Assembly: GCF_900290235.1 (NCBI RefSeq)
Contig: NZ_OLMK01000066.1
Span: forward strand, 1-64,000
Length of the DNA: 64,000 nucleotides
From: Streptomyces sp. MA5143a
GTDB taxonomy: Bacteria; Actinomycetota; Actinomycetes; Streptomycetales; Streptomycetaceae
Direction of reading: 5' to 3'
The stretch's first letter is position 1. Every line of letters starts with the position of its first letter. Of the stretch, positions 63,737 to 64,000 are shown piece after piece. Both the position numbers and the translations under genes were made by a program. A model generated the notes under the pieces. It made no database searches. It had not been told where the DNA came from and was given only the letters and a program-made list of their open reading frames with translations.

Positions 63737-64000
63737 ATGTCTGTCAGGACAGATGGGGAAATGTCGGGTGGGGTTCCGGTCCGTTCGGGCCGCGACCCGC
63801 TGAGCGCCGCTCGGCGCGTACGCGGCCTGCTGCGCGGGCCGCGCCCCGAGGCGGTGCCCGCGCTGGTCGCCAGGGCCAGCACGCTCGTCGGACTCGTGGA
63901 CATCGCCGCCGGCGTGTTCCCCCGCTTCCGGCACAGCCGTATGCATGCGCTGGCGGAGGTGCTGCCGGGTGCCCTCGGCCCGTTCGCCGCGGCGCTGTCG
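63737..64000 (+). CDS. lysX: lysyl-phosphatidylglycerol synthase/lysyl-tRNA synthetase LysX (5' part, cut by window end)
   Basis: The open frame from ATG 63737 runs to the window edge (88 codons). After a charged tail (MSVRTDGEMSGG...) it reads VPALVARASTLVGLVDIAAGVF, then PRFRHSRMHALAEVLPGALG, then PFAAALS. This matches the start of the membrane domain of actinobacterial LysX/MprF-type proteins. The full protein would have a flippase/synthase membrane part and a LysRS-like part and add lysine to phosphatidylglycerol, lowering envelope charge. Only the N-terminus is visible, so the identification rests on that stretch and on context. Confidence 0.75.
   Translation, partial: MSVRTDGEMSGGVPVRSGRDPLSAARRVRGLLRGPRPEAVPALVARASTLVGLVDIAAGVFPRFRHSRMHALAEVLPGALGPFAAALS

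Overview
The window reads as chromosomal core DNA of a Streptomyces (or very close relative). Base composition is very GC-rich with strong third-position G/C bias. GTG and TTG starts, ATGA/GTGA stop-start overlaps and apparently leaderless genes are common. The gene content is the conserved Streptomyces neighbourhood running from an auxiliary trpS, through disA, the sigE-cseABC operon, clpC, lsr2 and an NAD/pantothenate operon, to lysX. Gene identities come from reading the proteins and motifs; no database search was run.

Layout. 0-8.7 kb: a Trp leader peptide and attenuator ahead of trpS, then proC, an ABC-2 exporter pair with an operator over its start, a methyltransferase, small membrane and SH3 proteins, and a receptor-type Ser/Thr kinase with a PQQ-type propeller. 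8.8-21.6 kb: ilvD, a TetR regulator with a sugar-isomerase-like gene, a Ppx/GppA phosphatase, a Cys-rich protein, a sigma factor fused to an anti-sigma-like membrane region, a secreted alpha/beta hydrolase, radA, disA (c-di-AMP synthase) and an anchored low-complexity protein. 21.9-31.3 kb: an LLM flavin oxidoreductase, mutY, the envelope-stress operon sigE-cseA-cseB-cseC, a drug-efflux/TetR divergent pair with a large inverted-repeat operator, and a secreted M23 peptidase. 31.7-34.9 kb: a solitary NACHT-LRR protein (bacterial NLR-like), the most accessory-looking gene here, with a TTA leucine codon at position 6. 35-41.4 kb: clpC with two ClgR-type boxes, a PrimPol-like protein with a 12-bp tandem repeat, lsr2, argA, a BlaI-type regulator and two small unknown genes. 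41.6-47.1 kb: a tightly overlapping operon transcribed leftwards, DUF2520 Rossmann protein-panC-nadB-nadC-coaX. 47.2-56.8 kb: an aldolase-type PLP enzyme, an ArsR/DUF5937 regulator, a NUDIX hydrolase, a divergent pair of unknown genes (Zn-ribbon and an 838-aa Rossmann protein), a NarL-type two-component system and a MidA/NDUFAF7-type methyltransferase. 56.8-64 kb: a lone NuoD paralogue, two bacterial-PH-domain membrane proteins, a coiled-coil low-complexity protein, a membrane esterase and the 5' end of lysX behind an ECF-type promoter.

How the parts may work together. Envelope homeostasis is a recurring theme: sigE-cseABC, the M23 peptidase, and lysX whose promoter looks SigE-type. NAD and CoA precursor synthesis are coupled in one operon. 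Genome maintenance is represented by radA, disA, mutY and lsr2, and proteostasis by clpC. The strongest candidates for undescribed biology are the bldA-codon-bearing NLR, the sigma/anti-sigma fusion, the 51-53.5 kb Rossmann protein with its divergent Zn-ribbon partner, and the NuoD paralogue that has lost the quinone tyrosine next to a putative NuoD-modifying methyltransferase. No tRNA, rRNA, CRISPR array, prophage or intact insertion sequence was seen.
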